From Hypericum androsaemum (taxonomy: Eukaryota > Streptophyta > Magnoliopsida > Malpighiales > Hypericaceae): DNA of 64,000 nucleotides. A program made the translations under genes and the position numbers. Location: contig OZ023194.1 of NCBI GenBank assembly GCA_963995505.1, forward strand, positions 14,380,428-14,444,427, written 5' to 3'. Of the stretch, positions 1 to 11,492 are shown one piece after another. How positions within the stretch are numbered: position 1 is the stretch's first letter; each line of letters starts with the position of its first letter. The notes below the pieces were generated by a model. That model worked only from the letters and a program-made list of their open reading frames with translations. It was not told where the DNA came from and did not search any database.

Positions 1-267
1 GGACAACCCTTGATCGAGATCATGTTTGTAAGAATAGACCATGCTTGTATTATGTGTTCTATACTATTTCGAAAAATTCATTCTTTGAATATTTTAATTA
101 AAGGCTATATTGTGGTTCATTCATCGAATAATTTTATTATATTTATTTTCTGTTTGTTTGGATTTTGCTGAGTTCGAGGTGCACTAAAGAGTTCAGATTG
201 AGGAAGAAGAAGAATGATGAGCAGAGGCAAAGGCGAGAGGCAAAACGATCAACACCAAAAGGGAGTC

Positions 268-1202
268 TAATTACGACTGCATATATTGTACGAGTGTATA
301 ACGTGTCAATATTATTTATATAGTATACTAATATCACTAGTACAGTGTACCAATACCAATTATATTCTTCTTAAAAAAAATACCCGTGAACTGATATTGA
401 TAACCATGTGATGTAAAATTGGCATACATTCTGTGTCGTATTGGTATGATTATTCTTATAACCAGTTGTAACAAAGAATAACACTAATATACTCTGGGTA
501 TAAATTGTAGTGTATGATAATTTGATATGAAACTGGTTCAAAAATAAAAAAGGTATACATGTGAACTGATAATGGTAACAATTTGATATGATACTGGTAT
601 ACATGTTTGACATATTGGTAACAATTCAATATGAAATTGGTATACATACGAAAATGGTTCAAAAATAAAATAATATACATGTGAATTGATATTGGTAATA
701 ATTCGATATGAAACTGGTACACATGTTTTGACGTATTGGTAACAATTCGATATTAATCTGGTATACATGCGAAATATACATATGTTGTAAGAAATTATCT
801 TACAAAATTCAATAACAAAAAAAATGAAGGATTAGGGTTGACATTAATTTTTTGGAGATCAAAATGGTATGTTTAAAATTTATTTTTTATTTTTTGATTA
901 TTTTACATAACTATCTAATTATGACTGCATATATTCTACCAGTGTCATTCGTATAAAGTTCCAATATCATTTGTATAGTATACCAATATCATTGGTACAA
1001 TGTACCAATACCAATTATAGTCTTCTTAAAAAAAATACTAGTGAACTGATATCGGTAACCATGTGATGTAAAATTGGTATATATTTTGTGTCGTATTGGT
1101 ACGATTATTTTTGTAGCCAGTTGTAACAAAGAATAACTCTAATATACTCTGGGTATAAATTGTAGTGTATGATAATTCGATATGAAATTAGTTCAAAAAT
1201 AA
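268..1202. repeat. Direct duplication (about 280 bp) flanking a short tandem repeat
   Basis: The segments at about 268-547 and 916-1202 are diverged direct copies. Both run from an ATGACTGCATATATT-like start through a TTCTTAAAAAAAATAC stretch to a TATACTCTGGGTATAAATTG-like end. Between them, 553-669 and 673-775 are two copies of a roughly 110-bp unit rich in GGTATACATG and GGTAACAATTCGATAT. No real gene is visible; the minus-strand frames here are translations of the repeat. The remainder of 1-1240 is AT-rich with nothing else recognised. Confidence 0.75.
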
Positions 1203-1309
1203 GGTTCTTTGTAAATGTCTTTGATCTGAATTTTTAGACTGATAAGGTTAGTTGAATTTTTTGGTGTTGAGGGATCTTTGATCTGAATTTTTAAGCCATT
1301 GATGGTTTT

Positions 1310-1560
1310 TTTTTTACGCAGAGTGTAGGGTTTTGTAAATAAAAATCGCCTGGTTCTCCTCCCGCGCCCGCTCTTGTTCGGTCCTTCGAAGATATGGTAC
1401 GTTGTTCTTTTTTTTTCCGAATTTGATGATATTTAGTTACGAGATAGAGAGAGCTAATTTGAGTGAAATGAAATGGCTTGCGTGATAGTGCTTGCAGCCG
1501 AGCATCTCGAAGGATATTGCGTGTAAGAGTTCGGTTTCACATGTAAATTTATTTTACTAT
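1310..1560 (+). other. Gene-5'-end-like remnant
   Basis: A pyrimidine-rich leader contains TAGGGTTTT (a telo-box-like motif common in promoters of plant ribosomal-protein genes). It is followed by a GC-richer stretch ending ATATG at about 1395, then a GTACGTT splice-donor-like sequence and a CTTGCAG acceptor-like site at about 1497. The following frame closes within about 20 codons in one reading and runs into the minisatellite in another. This may be the truncated 5' end of a housekeeping gene, but the protein is not identifiable. Confidence 0.25.
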
Positions 1561-1855
1561 GTTATACTAATTTGTTTGATCATAATATTAATATATCAAT
1601 TCGTTTTATTATGGTATACTAATTTAATGTATTATAGTACACTAATTTATTTCACTATGTATACTTATTCGTTTCACTATGGTATACTAATTTACTTCAC
1701 TACGGTATATCTATTCATTTCATTATGGTATACCAATTTAATTCACTATTGTATATCAATTTGTTTCACTATGGTATATTAATTTAATTCATTACGGTAT
1801 ACCAATTCGTTTGACTATAGTATACCAATTTAATTTACAATGGTACACCAATTAG
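1545..1855. repeat. AT-rich minisatellite, TTTCACTATGGTATACTAATT units
   Basis: About fourteen degenerate units of 20-24 bp follow a consensus like TTTCACTATGGTATACTAATT. The same unit reappears at about 2737-2790 and 4020-4110, so the array is one repeat split by the solo LTR (1860-2731) and the Mutator-like element (2845-4002). Reading frames inside it are repeat translations. Confidence 0.85.
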
Positions 1856-1859
1856 TTTC

Positions 1860-2731
1860 TGTTGCAGTGAAAAAATAGAACAATAACCTAGGACGGTCCG
1901 GAGTGGTCGTCCCAAGGTCGGTCTAACTATGCTAAGGCTAGGTTTCGCTACGCTAAGCTACGAGTTACGTGCTAGGGAAAAGAAAAGCAACAAAGACAAG
2001 TAAAAATTTGTGTGTTGCATTGATGATGTCTCCTCATTTGCCCAAGCCCTCTTTATATATGGTGTCATGTCCTAGCTTCATCCTCAAGAATAGAAAAACT
2101 CCTTTAAACCGTTTCCAATTCAACCCGGCCTCATAAAGGAAAATGACCGAGATCACTTCCAAAATAGGAATAAAATTATCTTTTCCATAAAATCTCCTTC
2201 CATATGTGTCCGTCTTCTTCATGTGACCGTCTTCCATATATGACCACTTTCCAATACAAGAACGAGACAGCGTCCTAAAGATAGGAATGTCAAGGTCGTG
2301 GTGAGCAAGCAATCCTAGGCCAAAACAAGAATATCCCAAATAATGAAAGATCCGTCTTAACTTAGGAAAATTCCGAGACTGCGATCGCGTACAAAAAATC
2401 TAGTCTCAATATAGGAAACTTCGGTCGGGCCTCTTGTGAAAAAAGACCGTGTCACTTGCTAACCCAAACGCCTCGTCCCAAACGTATGGCCGCTCGGATG
2501 CCATGGTGCCATTTTGGAAGTCCGGGAGGGAATGTTGGACGCTCGGGAGGGAATTTTGGACGTCTTGGCGTCACCATGGCTCCGTCGACGTCCTCACGTC
2601 CCCACTTGACGGTCAGGTGCATCACATCATTTTGGGAAGAAAAACCCTCCTTGTACTTACAATGATCACGAGTCACGCCCCACCAACTCGAATTAGACAA
2701 ACCTCAGGCCTCAACATTTTGCCCTTCAACA
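1860..2731 (-). mobile_element. Solo LTR with 5-bp target duplication
   Basis: An 872-bp insertion interrupts the minisatellite. Its ends are TGTTGCAG and CTTCAACA (5'-TG...CA-3'), flanked on both sides by GTTTC (1855-1859 and 2732-2736), the 5-bp duplication expected of an LTR retrotransposon. On the minus strand it begins TGTTGAAGGG and carries a TATATAAAG TATA-like box near 2050-2060 followed by a leader-like stretch, so the LTR reads on the minus strand. No internal domain or second LTR is present, as after LTR-LTR recombination. The family is not identified. Confidence 0.8.
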
Positions 2732-2844
2732 GTTTCATTATGGTATACAAATTCTTTTAACTATAGTATACCAATACCAGTTCACTATGTTCTTCCATAA
2801 TACTTGTAATGTATAATAACTTATAAAAAATATAATATTTAATA

Positions 2845-4002
2845 GGGAAAATTATTCTCAAGTCCATCGGATTTGCTTAAATATACTAAAAAATCTCTCT
2901 GTTTACAAAATATATTCTGAAGTCCCTCTAGTTTGCTTTTATTATACTTTCGGGTCCCTGGCGTACGTTAGCAGCTCTTTTTTTCATTTTTATCAATGAA
3001 ATGACCAAAATACCCTTAGAACAAAAAAACTGCTGACATCATCTAATCCAAAAGAGCTGAAATTCCAGGTATCAATTTGTAATTATACCCAAAAATCTAC
3101 GAAGAAACACAGGGATCAATTTGTAATTATACCCTAAAATCGATTTGAAATTGGGGATTTCTTCCGACGGGGACGATTGAAATCGATTGACGACGGGGAC
3201 GGTTGATGACGAGCTCGGGGAGAGGTTGACGACGATGGTTGACAACGGCGAGACCGATGAAGATGGTTGACGACGGGGACGGAGCTCGAGGACGGAGCTA
3301 GAGGATGGAGCTCGAGGATGGGAGGTGGGGAAGGAGAGCTCGAGAACGAAGCTCGGGAATAGGGGAGGTTGACGACGATGGTTGACGACGGGGACAGAGC
3401 TCGGGGACGGAGCTCGAGGACGGAGCTCGAAGACGGGAGCTCGAGGATGGGAGATGGGGAAGGAGAGCTCGAGAACGAAGCTCGGGGACGGGGGAGGTTG
3501 ACGGCGATGGTTGACGACGGGGATGGAGCTCGGGGACGGAGCTCGAGGATGGAGCCCGAGGACGGGAGCTCGAGGACGGAGCTCGAGGACGGGAGATGGG
3601 GAAGGAGAGCTCGAGAACGAAGCTCGGGGACGGGAGAGGTTGGCGACGATGGTTGACAACGGGGACGGAGCTCGGGGACAGAGCTCAGGGACGTGAGCTT
3701 GAAGACGGAGATCAAGGATGGAGCACGAGGACGGGAGATGGGGAAGGAGAGCTCGAGAACGGAGCTCGGGGACGGGAGAGGTTGACAACGATGGTTGACG
3801 ATGGTTGATGAGGTCATCTATTTTTTTTTTTTCTGTTCGAAGGATATTGTTTTCATTTCAATGACAAAAAAGGAAAAAATTTATTTAGGTACCCGAAAGT
3901 ATAATAAAAACAAACTAGAAGAACTTTAAAATATATTTTGTGAATATGAGGGACTTTTGAGTAGATTTAAGCAAACTCCAAGAACTACACAATAAATTTC
4001 CC
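2845..4002. mobile_element. Non-autonomous Mutator-like element (MULE), 9-bp TSD
   Basis: Terminal inverted repeats of about 200 bp (2845-3050 and 3805-4002) start GGGAAA and share blocks such as GTTTGCTTAAAT, ACAAAATATATT and TTATTATACTTTCGGGT. The element is bounded by perfect 9-bp copies of TATTTAATA (2836-2844 and 4003-4011). Long TIRs with a 9-bp target duplication are the Mutator superfamily hallmark. There is no transposase; the interior is a GC-rich minisatellite. It is inserted in the same AT-rich array as the solo LTR. Confidence 0.88.
3160..3800. repeat. GC-rich minisatellite inside the MULE (13-bp unit, 130-143 bp higher-order unit)
   Basis: The segment is built from short units like GGACGGAGCTCGA. 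A higher-order period is marked by TTGACGACGATGGTTGAC-type blocks at about 3226, 3369, 3498, 3640 and 3782, giving spacings of 143, 129, 142 and 142 bp. Several overlapping frames stay open on both strands because the unit lacks stop codons and 13 is not a multiple of 3. The apparent 238- and 227-residue proteins are therefore artefacts. Confidence 0.9.
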
Positions 4003-4460
4003 TATTTAATAATACTTATAATAACTATTTCGATTCACTATAATATACCAATTTGATTCAATATAGTATACTAATTCGATTTAGTATACCAATTCGTTTT
4101 ATCATGATATGTTTCATGATGTTACGGAGATGCTGTGGAACATTCAACTGACAGAGGGTTGAGATTAAAAAAAAGGCACAATATAATTTTCGTATGGATG
4201 AGCAAGATACGTACAGGAAGTCAAGAATCACAGTCATTTCGAAATGATAAAAACAGTCACTTGCTAGCATAAAGAAATAATAAAATAAGTCACCAAGGAC
4301 CTTGACGCGCGCGTCTCCCTATCGCCCCCAACCCACGCGCAGCACTTTATCGAAGGAACCTTCCTGGTCCCATACTCGCAGGGAAACAAAAACCCCATCA
4401 TTGACTTTATGAAACCACAGACCAGCATAAATCATCCTTAAAAAAAACACTAGAGACCAG

Positions 4461-4468
4461 TATAAATA
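4461..4468 (+). promoter_or_regulatory. TATA box (TATAAATA)
   Basis: The motif AGTATAAATAGA lies about 155 bp before the ATG at 4618 and 325 bp before the ATG at 4786. It is a plausible core promoter for the small membrane-protein locus. Confidence 0.45.
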
Positions 4469-4566
4469 GATTCCAGCACCTACATACCCTATCTCACTGG
4501 AAACCTAAGAAGGCACCCCAAAAAAAAAAGCCGATTGCAACAGGAGAGAGTTTCTCCTTCTCAAAA

Positions 4567-4596
4567 AAAAAAGAAAAAGAAAAAGAAAAAGAAGAA
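4567..4596. repeat. (AAAAAG)n microsatellite
   Basis: A short A/G simple repeat in the presumed 5' leader of the small membrane-protein ORF. Confidence 0.8.
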
Positions 4597-4617
4597 GGCA
4601 CCCAAAAAAATAGCTCC

Positions 4618-5157
4618 ATGGAGATCACACTTCTCAAATATTTTTCCCACTTGATTGCCATTTTAATTTTCTTCCCGCTCTGTAACCACACCACCCTCTC
4701 TATCACCAACGACCAAAACAGCAACATCATGAGCATCAACTGACCAGAGATCATAATTCAGCTATGCTTCGCATCGGCCATAGAGATGTCCCTTTTATGG
4801 GTTCAAATCGAACACCCCCAGCTTCCTCTAACCCTACGTTTGGTCTCCGTCACCAACTTCTTCGCTTTTGTCTCCGTCTTACTTGCAAGTTTAGTTTCCC
4901 GGAGTCATCCCGAAGAGGCTGACGTGCTAGAGAAAGCCGCAATTTTCTTCTTCGTGACGACCTTCTTCCTCTCTGTTACTATCCCCTTCCCATTAAGCCT
5001 CAAGTGTATAGCATGGTCCATATACGTTGGTTCCTCTGTTGCACTCTTCCTGGACAATTGCTCGCCACCATCACCGACCTGGACTAATTGGATCGAGGCT
5101 CGTCGGAGGGAGGCCATGTTTGATACGTTGGTTAGATATGGTCCTCCCCCCTCTTAA
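4618..5157 (+). CDS. Small predicted membrane protein, reading frame split by TGA at 4741
   Basis: Not recognised. The frame starting at 4618 encodes 41 residues beginning MEITLLKYF and stops at TGA 4741-4743. The same frame then stays open and contains an ATG at 4786 followed by 123 residues to TAA 5155-5157. The downstream part has three hydrophobic stretches (around VSVTNFFAFVSVLLASL, AAIFFFVTTFFLSVTI and IAWSIYVGSSVALFL) and a hydrophilic tail ending in PPPS, suggesting a small multi-pass membrane protein. The in-frame upstream segment also has a hydrophobic core, so the locus may once have encoded one protein of about 179 residues now broken by a stop. Alternatively 4786 may be the true start. 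A TATA box at 4461 supports transcription. Confidence 0.5.
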
Positions 5158-5479
5158 TGTCATGACCATGCTTGTAGGGGTGAAAAAATAATGATTAAAG
5201 TGTGTACGTAGCATTGGTAGCAATGAAGACGGCCAACTTCATAGATTGGTCTGCTAGATATGTACAAGGGGAACTACGAAAACAGAGTCCTAACTTGAAA
5301 AGGATATTTCAGTGGTACATCTGTAATATGATATTACAATTGGGTTGCCATATGTAACGATGTTGAAAAGTTGATTATCCTTTTTGGATAATAGTTGAAA
5401 TCATGGGACCTAAATAGTACTTTCCGAAGCATGGGGTAATTCACTAATTCTTGGTTTTGACAAGCAAGTAAATATGCGA

Positions 5480-5660
5480 GTCACGCATAAACTAGGACGA
5501 GAACAAATAACTACAGGTCAAGCAGGTTTCGCAAACATTTTTTCTGCCCCAATTAAATCACCTGATATCCGAATATTCAACCGTATCTTAAGATACACTA
5601 CCACAGCCTTCAGGCCAAAACTCCAACTGCATATAGTTACCTTTTTACGGTATACGATGA
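5480..5660. repeat. Segment duplicated between SPPA1 3' flank and its intron 12
   Basis: About 5480-5660 resembles about 6135-6300 in the same orientation. Shared blocks include AAGCAGGTTTC-CAAAC and ACAGCCTTC-GGCC followed by AACTC-A-CTGCATATAGT. The reading frame at 5474-5851 on the plus strand overlaps the SPPA1 last exon and is not a gene. The rest of 5158-5734 shows nothing further. Confidence 0.6.
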
Positions 5661-5734
5661 ATATGCAAAGAACCGTTGGCTCTGATCATGATCGGCAATC
5701 TCGAACTGGACCAGGACCGAAGTCTACTGAGGGG

Positions 5735-8700
5735 TCAGAGAGAGCTCAGATAATCTTTAATCAAACTTACAATTGGGTTAGAAAAAGGAGCTCCTTCAAG
5801 TCTTTGGAATATAAGCCCGTCCATCCGGGCCTGAACTCCATCGGAAATTGACAACTCTTGTAGCAATTCTTGCAGAGTTCTCTCTGCTCCAGCCAGAGAA
5901 CTCCCGGCGCTGCTTAAGATCTCTGGTAACGTGGGAGAAGGTCTTGACAGCTCTACAAGGGTTACCTGATAAATCCGAATAAACTGTTAGCAAAAAGGTT
6001 CTCGCAAGGGAGATGTCATGTCGCCGAAAAGTCTAAGATCAGAAGACAGAATGTTCAGTAATGCTCAACAAAATACTGAACAGACAACAGCATTAAAACA
6101 AAACGGGCATGCAAATCGGTGATGCTCACATCGTGACTAGGACTAGAAGAAAAAATTACAGGAAAAAATTACAGTGAAGCAGGTTTCCCAAACAAATCTC
6201 TTGTTCCAAACACATGTTCTCTATACTAACAGCCTTCTGGCCTCAACTCTATCTGCATATAGTAGCTATATTTTCCGCTACACGGTGTGTACGACTGGAA
6301 ATTCTGCAGATTAAAGGACCACCATTCTAGGTAGTGCAGATTAAAACAACCGATGGGTGCAATGCTACATGAGGCAGTAGAGACAACTATTGAAACTAAC
6401 CTTTCTGTCTGCAGGGATATTTGTTTTCTGTCTTGCTATTGCAACTGCCCGAGAAAACCCACCAATTGCATCAACCAAACCTCTTGAAGCTGCACCTTTA
6501 CCAGTCCACACTCTTCCTTGAGCAACCTCCTCCATCTTGTCCACCTGTCAAGCAGAATAATAAGCTCTAAGGTTTTTCATTATGTTCACCTGATTCTTTT
6601 GGGAATTTATGGTTACAATTATGATCATGGAATAATGAAATATACAGGCATGGATCTTGAAAGTGCTGCCTTGTCGCGGAACAACTTGTAAGCATGCTGA
6701 GCTGATTCGGCAAAAAGTTCAGCTTCATCTGGCCTGGAAAAGATGCATTTGTAATGTCTTCTATCGGGTAGAAAAGCTTGTGGAAATACAAACTACAGAA
6801 AAGGCGGAATAATTTCAAGAGAAAGGAAACAAATCAGAAAGTAGGTAGAGTCAAAAGCTGCACCAGGCACCATCAAAGAAGACATTTAAGTCGAAACACT
6901 TATCAGCCAAGAGATTTTCTTTTTTGCCAAGAGACCATTCCATTGATTTAGGTCAACCGGTTGTATACAAGCATTGCAGCAGTTTGCTCACCTCAAAGGT
7001 CGATTTTCAGCAGCAAGCAGCTCAGCATATTTACCCCTGGAAATGATCTCCTTGTTGAATCCAATCTTTTCATATAGTTTTCCCAAGTTGAACTTCCCTA
7101 AAAAAAAGAAATGCTGATGACTTTAGGAACTATAAACTCAAAATCCATTAGCTGGCAGCTTCAAGGAGGTTTAAACTTTTCCTATCTTTTTGCAAGTCAG
7201 TTTCCATAAAAGAAACTAAGAAAGGGAAAGGAAATCTCATCATTAGCAACACCTGACGGCAAGTGGAACAAAACAAAAGACGGGGTATTTAATACCTGGA
7301 GAACTAATACGGTTATCTAAAAGTTGGTTTATTGACACGCTGGAACTACTTCAATTTTTTCTTTCACCCATATCTCCCTAGCATCATTTCAAACTTGTAC
7401 ACTAGTGGAAAATTTCCACAGAGAGAATGTTCATAGTTTATATCATGTTTTGAGATCCCAAAGATCACTAACCTGTAACAACTCCAATAGAACCAGTCAA
7501 AGTCAAATTTTCTGCAACAATTGCGCCTGCAGCCATAGCCATGTAATAACCCCCACTAGCTGCCACATCAGACATTGAGGCAATCGCAGGTTTCGATGCA
7601 GAAAGAAGTTTGATTTCCCTCCACATTCTGTAATCAACATATCAAGCAGTTGGCCACTTGCAAAAAGGTGCCTATTATCCAAGATTCAGACTTTTAGAGC
7701 AGGAAAAAAAGAAGATTAACCTAGCAGATTGCCCAACTTTAGTTTCATACCTCTCATCTTATCTTAACAGTTATACTTACCCATGGCCATAGGCATAAAT
7801 CGCCTTAATTTTTGGCTCAAAATCACTGTGTGTCGGATGAGTACATAATGGTGAGGAATTTAGTTCAGAATTATGTAAATATAATGAACATTGTTTGCAT
7901 ATCACACTTGGTGCACAAAAATGAATAAATAGGAGCACTCACAAATCAGAAGCAAGGGCATCACCTCCAGGACTGTCAATCCTGAGTATGGCTGCTTTAT
8001 ATTTTTTCGATTCTGTGAAAACAATTATATTTAGGACTGGTTGAAAATCAAAATGAAAGGTGGCACAACTAGGCTCAGAGGGGAAAATTCAATTGACTTC
8101 CAGATAGTTTCACAGTATTGATGCAAAAAATTGAAAGATGTTATCTAGCACATGTCGAAGTTTAGCTAGTCAGAGTTCTAGTCCAAGTATCAGCGGACTA
8201 AAGAAACCTTCTCTTTTGCGATGAAATGATGGACCAACAACATCAGATACACAAACACTCTAAAAAAAATTATACCTCTCACTTTACGAATTTTTTCAAT
8301 CAATTGTTCCCCTACTATGCCAGAACTAGGCAAACTCGATGAACTTTTCACGCGACTTATGCTGCCAGAAGCTCTTATTACTGCTATTAAGTCTCTCCCA
8401 CCAGTTAAACCAAGAGTCCAGTTACTCACTCGCGAGTATTTCCTGCACAGCCAGCACCAGAAAACTTAAGAGGTTCCTGCAACCATCAGTAATACAGTAA
8501 ACATAACTGATACTTAACTGAATCTAGAGTAGCTGCGATTTGTACTTGCAAGTGCTTTCAAGAGCATTGTATAGCCAGATTGGGAGCAGCCCATCTTGGA
8601 CACACTTTATCAGTTGATCTGAAATCTTTATCCCCTAGCTTCGGGCTGTGACTCTTTGAAGTGGGCCTACAATAGTTCGGGCATCTTCTCGCTCGGTCCA

Positions 8701-11492
8701 ATCGCTCTACTCACAGGCTTTTGCTGGTTACAGCTACATCTCTCCTGATGTCATGTGTAAGGAGCGAATCAACCTAATCCCCACAAAGATCTCTTGCTTC
8801 CTTTGGCAGCCATTGTAAGACAGGATTGCATCCAGGTCAAACCTACTCCGATTGGGATTACTCGCTTTGCAAGATACCAGTTGTGTTCTTTGTGCGGATG
8901 AGACTAGAATATCGCCCCATTTGGAGACAGTCAACCACTTATTCATGAGCTGCTCGTTTGCCTCAACAGTCTAGAATTATTTTATCAGCTTGGCTGGTCT
9001 TTCTTGGGCTCCCTGCGAGGGCTTGTCTGGGTTCCTTGCTTTGTGGACGGGCCTGGTCGGGAGAGGGGATCCAACTCGAAAGTTGCGGTACACTGTTTTC
9101 GCTTCTATTATTTGGCCCTTTTGGCTTCTCAGAAACCAAGTGATTTTCAATGGTGGAATCCCGGACTTGGGGGCGCTGATTGCTGATGTGCTAAGGAACG
9201 CCATGGAATGGCAAAACTGGGTTGGCTCCAGGGATTATCTTTGCAGGCAAGATCTACTCTTGGTATTACAAAACTTAATGGCTTATTTCTTTAGGGGACT
9301 TTATGGGTTCATTGGATCTTTTGGTCAGTTGGAGATTTATTAGCTCGGCAATTTCTTGTTGGGATTATTGCCTTGGAATTCATTCTCATTAGCTCTAGTT
9401 TTTACCTTGGTTATTCTCTTTCCCTTCATTTGATGTGTCTGAGGTTAACTCAAGGAAAAATAACTTCTAGTAGCCTAGGTTAAGAATTTCGCTCAATAAG
9501 CAATGCTTTTGGAACATGTGACGATATTTAAGCAAAAATTACAGCTAAAAGAAAGTTGAATACTTGTAATCAACCATGCTAAGATCCTTATCCGTTTGAA
9601 CTCCAAGTCTCTCTTTCAACATTGAAATGACCTGCACGATTGAAAACATTCTCACATCAATCAGAATGTCAACACCAAGGCTGCATCCCAGGGTGAAAAC
9701 ATCATTTGGCCAAGTGACATGGATAACAATAGAAGCCTATAACCCGACAATAAATCATTTGAATGCAAATCTATTGTGCCAAGTCGTTCATATGCTAATC
9801 TCAGCTTTCGAAAAAACAGCTGAAACAGATTACCTACCTCGTCGTCATATTTTATGTCATTTATAAAACCCTCTTCTTTCAGTCTCTCCACTTTATAAAC
9901 TCCCTCATTAATGAAACTCTCAATCTCTTCTCTCTTCTTTCCTGCACAATAAGTAAGGTGTCCATCAATGCATTGATGCTACAATTAGATAGCCAAATGC
10001 TATGGGAGAGAGGAGAACCTCTAATAGAAGAAATTTCATCCAGCCAATTCCCGTAAATATTGTCAAGCAAAGCAGTCAACATCTCACGATTTTCATCAGA
10101 TAAAGTTTTACGCATAAGTTGGTCCCCAGCACTTTTGTACTTTCCAATTCTCTGGACCTCTAACTCTATTCCTACTTTCTCGAAGATACCTGGAAAAGGA
10201 AAATGTGTTAGATCAAATTGAAACTTGGCATTTTGTTTCAGAACAGAAAAAAACAATCACTTGATCACTATCATCTTTCCTTCAATTGGTGCAACAATGG
10301 ATGCGATGCCCATAACCAATGGATGAGACTATATGTTGCCAACAACAGAAGTCAAAGGTAGACTTGAAGATGATTCAAAAGAATGAAAACATGAAGAATA
10401 AATAAGCCACAGTAAGATATATTATCGTTCAAATGATAACGGAGCGCATAAGCCAGCTTACCTTTCAGAAACGACGCTTGCACAGTCAATCCATACAGAG
10501 AGAAATAAGCACTCGGAGGTGCGTATAGCTCGTCACAGGCACAGGCAAAGGCAAGGTAGTACTCTTTCTCTCTACAGGCAGGGATGTAGCCAACAACAAA
10601 TTTTCCTAAAAATAACCTAAACAAGAGTTAGCGCAAACCGCCCATGTTTCAGAATCCAATATATTGAGCTAAGAGTTCATCGCAGTGAGTAACACAAGAA
10701 GCATCACCTGACTTCTTGAAGCTCAAAATGTGCCGACGAATCTCCTCGACCTTAGCCCAGCCGCAGGTGAGGGACTCAATGTGGAGGTAGACGCCCGAAA
10801 TGCGAGGATCATAGGCGGCCTTAACGAAATTATCGCAGAGTTGAGGCAGGGACAGGCCTGAAGAGAAACGGCTCTTAAGCTGATCGGATATCTGACAACA
10901 TCTTCCAAGGTAGACACAACACAAGTTCCTTCTCAACTAATGCGCGCAAAAAGAATTTCCAAAAGCTTAAAAAAAAAAACCGAAACACAGAGACGGGAAC
11001 CTGGCCGCGAAGCTTCATGTTGAGGACGCTGCCTTTCCTGACGCGCTCCCAGGGGAAAGCGACGAGCATCTTCAGCTTCACCAGGAAGCTCTCCCACGCG
11101 CCAAGCTCCGCGAACTCGAACTCACCGCTCGGATACTCATTGTCGCTAAACCTAACCCCGCCGTTCTCCGCCCCGGCGGTTGCCGAGGAGGAATCTTCTT
11201 CTTCTCCCTTTCTCCTTTCCTCTTCCTTCTCCTCCGTCTTCGCGTCGGAGGAGGAGGAGGAGGAGCCGAACGCGCTGGCGGAGAAGGCGTTCCGGCTGCA
11301 GAGGGGGGCGGAGTGGAGGAGAATAGGGAAGGAGATGATGACGTGGCGGGTGGAATTAGGCGCCGCTGCGGATATTGGGGAGAAGGCGAGGTGACGCCGT
11401 TTTGAGAGGAGAGAAGCGGTGGCGGTGGTACGGCGGTGGATTGGGGGGAGCTGGTAGTAGCGCGGAGAGTTCAGGAGAAGCAACTTCGCCAT
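5735..11492 (-). CDS. SPPA1: Chloroplast signal-peptide-peptidase-like serine protease SPPA1, 13 exons
   Basis: This is an SppA/protease IV homologue (peptidase family S49) of the plastid thylakoid. Exons on the minus strand: 11492-11001, 10891-10708, 10605-10462, 10189-10019, 9941-9838, 9631-9564, 8442-8276, 8012-7943, 7627-7473, 7097-6992, 6733-6646, 6544-6401, 5965-5735. All introns are GT-AG and phases match, giving 707 residues. Residues 1 to about 75 look like a transit peptide, followed by a Ser/Glu-rich linker. The first S49 domain carries the general-base lysine in GKYKSAG (about K292). The second carries IDSPGGDA and the nucleophile serine in DVAASGGYY (about S491), so the Ser-Lys dyad is intact. 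The C-terminus [10 protein letters not shown] is conserved. Length is close to the plant family's. A LINE fragment occupies intron 6. Nothing suggests inactivation. Confidence 0.93.
8550..9465 (+). mobile_element. 5'-truncated LINE (non-LTR retrotransposon) 3' end in SPPA1 intron 6
   Basis: Plus-strand frames give the zf-RVT zinc-binding region that follows LINE reverse transcriptases: KISCFLWQ, then CVLCADET and [11 protein letters not shown], i.e. a C-x2-C...H-x4-C pattern. Next comes the [16 protein letters not shown] block typical of the LINE C-terminus, ending with TAG near 9341. Internal stops (for example after WQPL) and frame changes show decay. The exact ends are unclear; a region after TGATGTGTCTGAGG ends near 9465 without a clean poly(A). 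It lies antisense to SPPA1. Confidence 0.7.

Noticed and set aside
3072..3817. Long Ser/Pro/Arg-rich minus-strand and Gly/Glu-rich plus-strand reading frames
   Set aside because: They are stop-free frames of a 13-bp minisatellite inside the MULE; the period is not a multiple of three and all three frames stay open in parts.
11017..11394. Plus-strand 125-codon frame opposite SPPA1 exon 1
   Set aside because: Shadow of the transit-peptide and linker coding region; low complexity.
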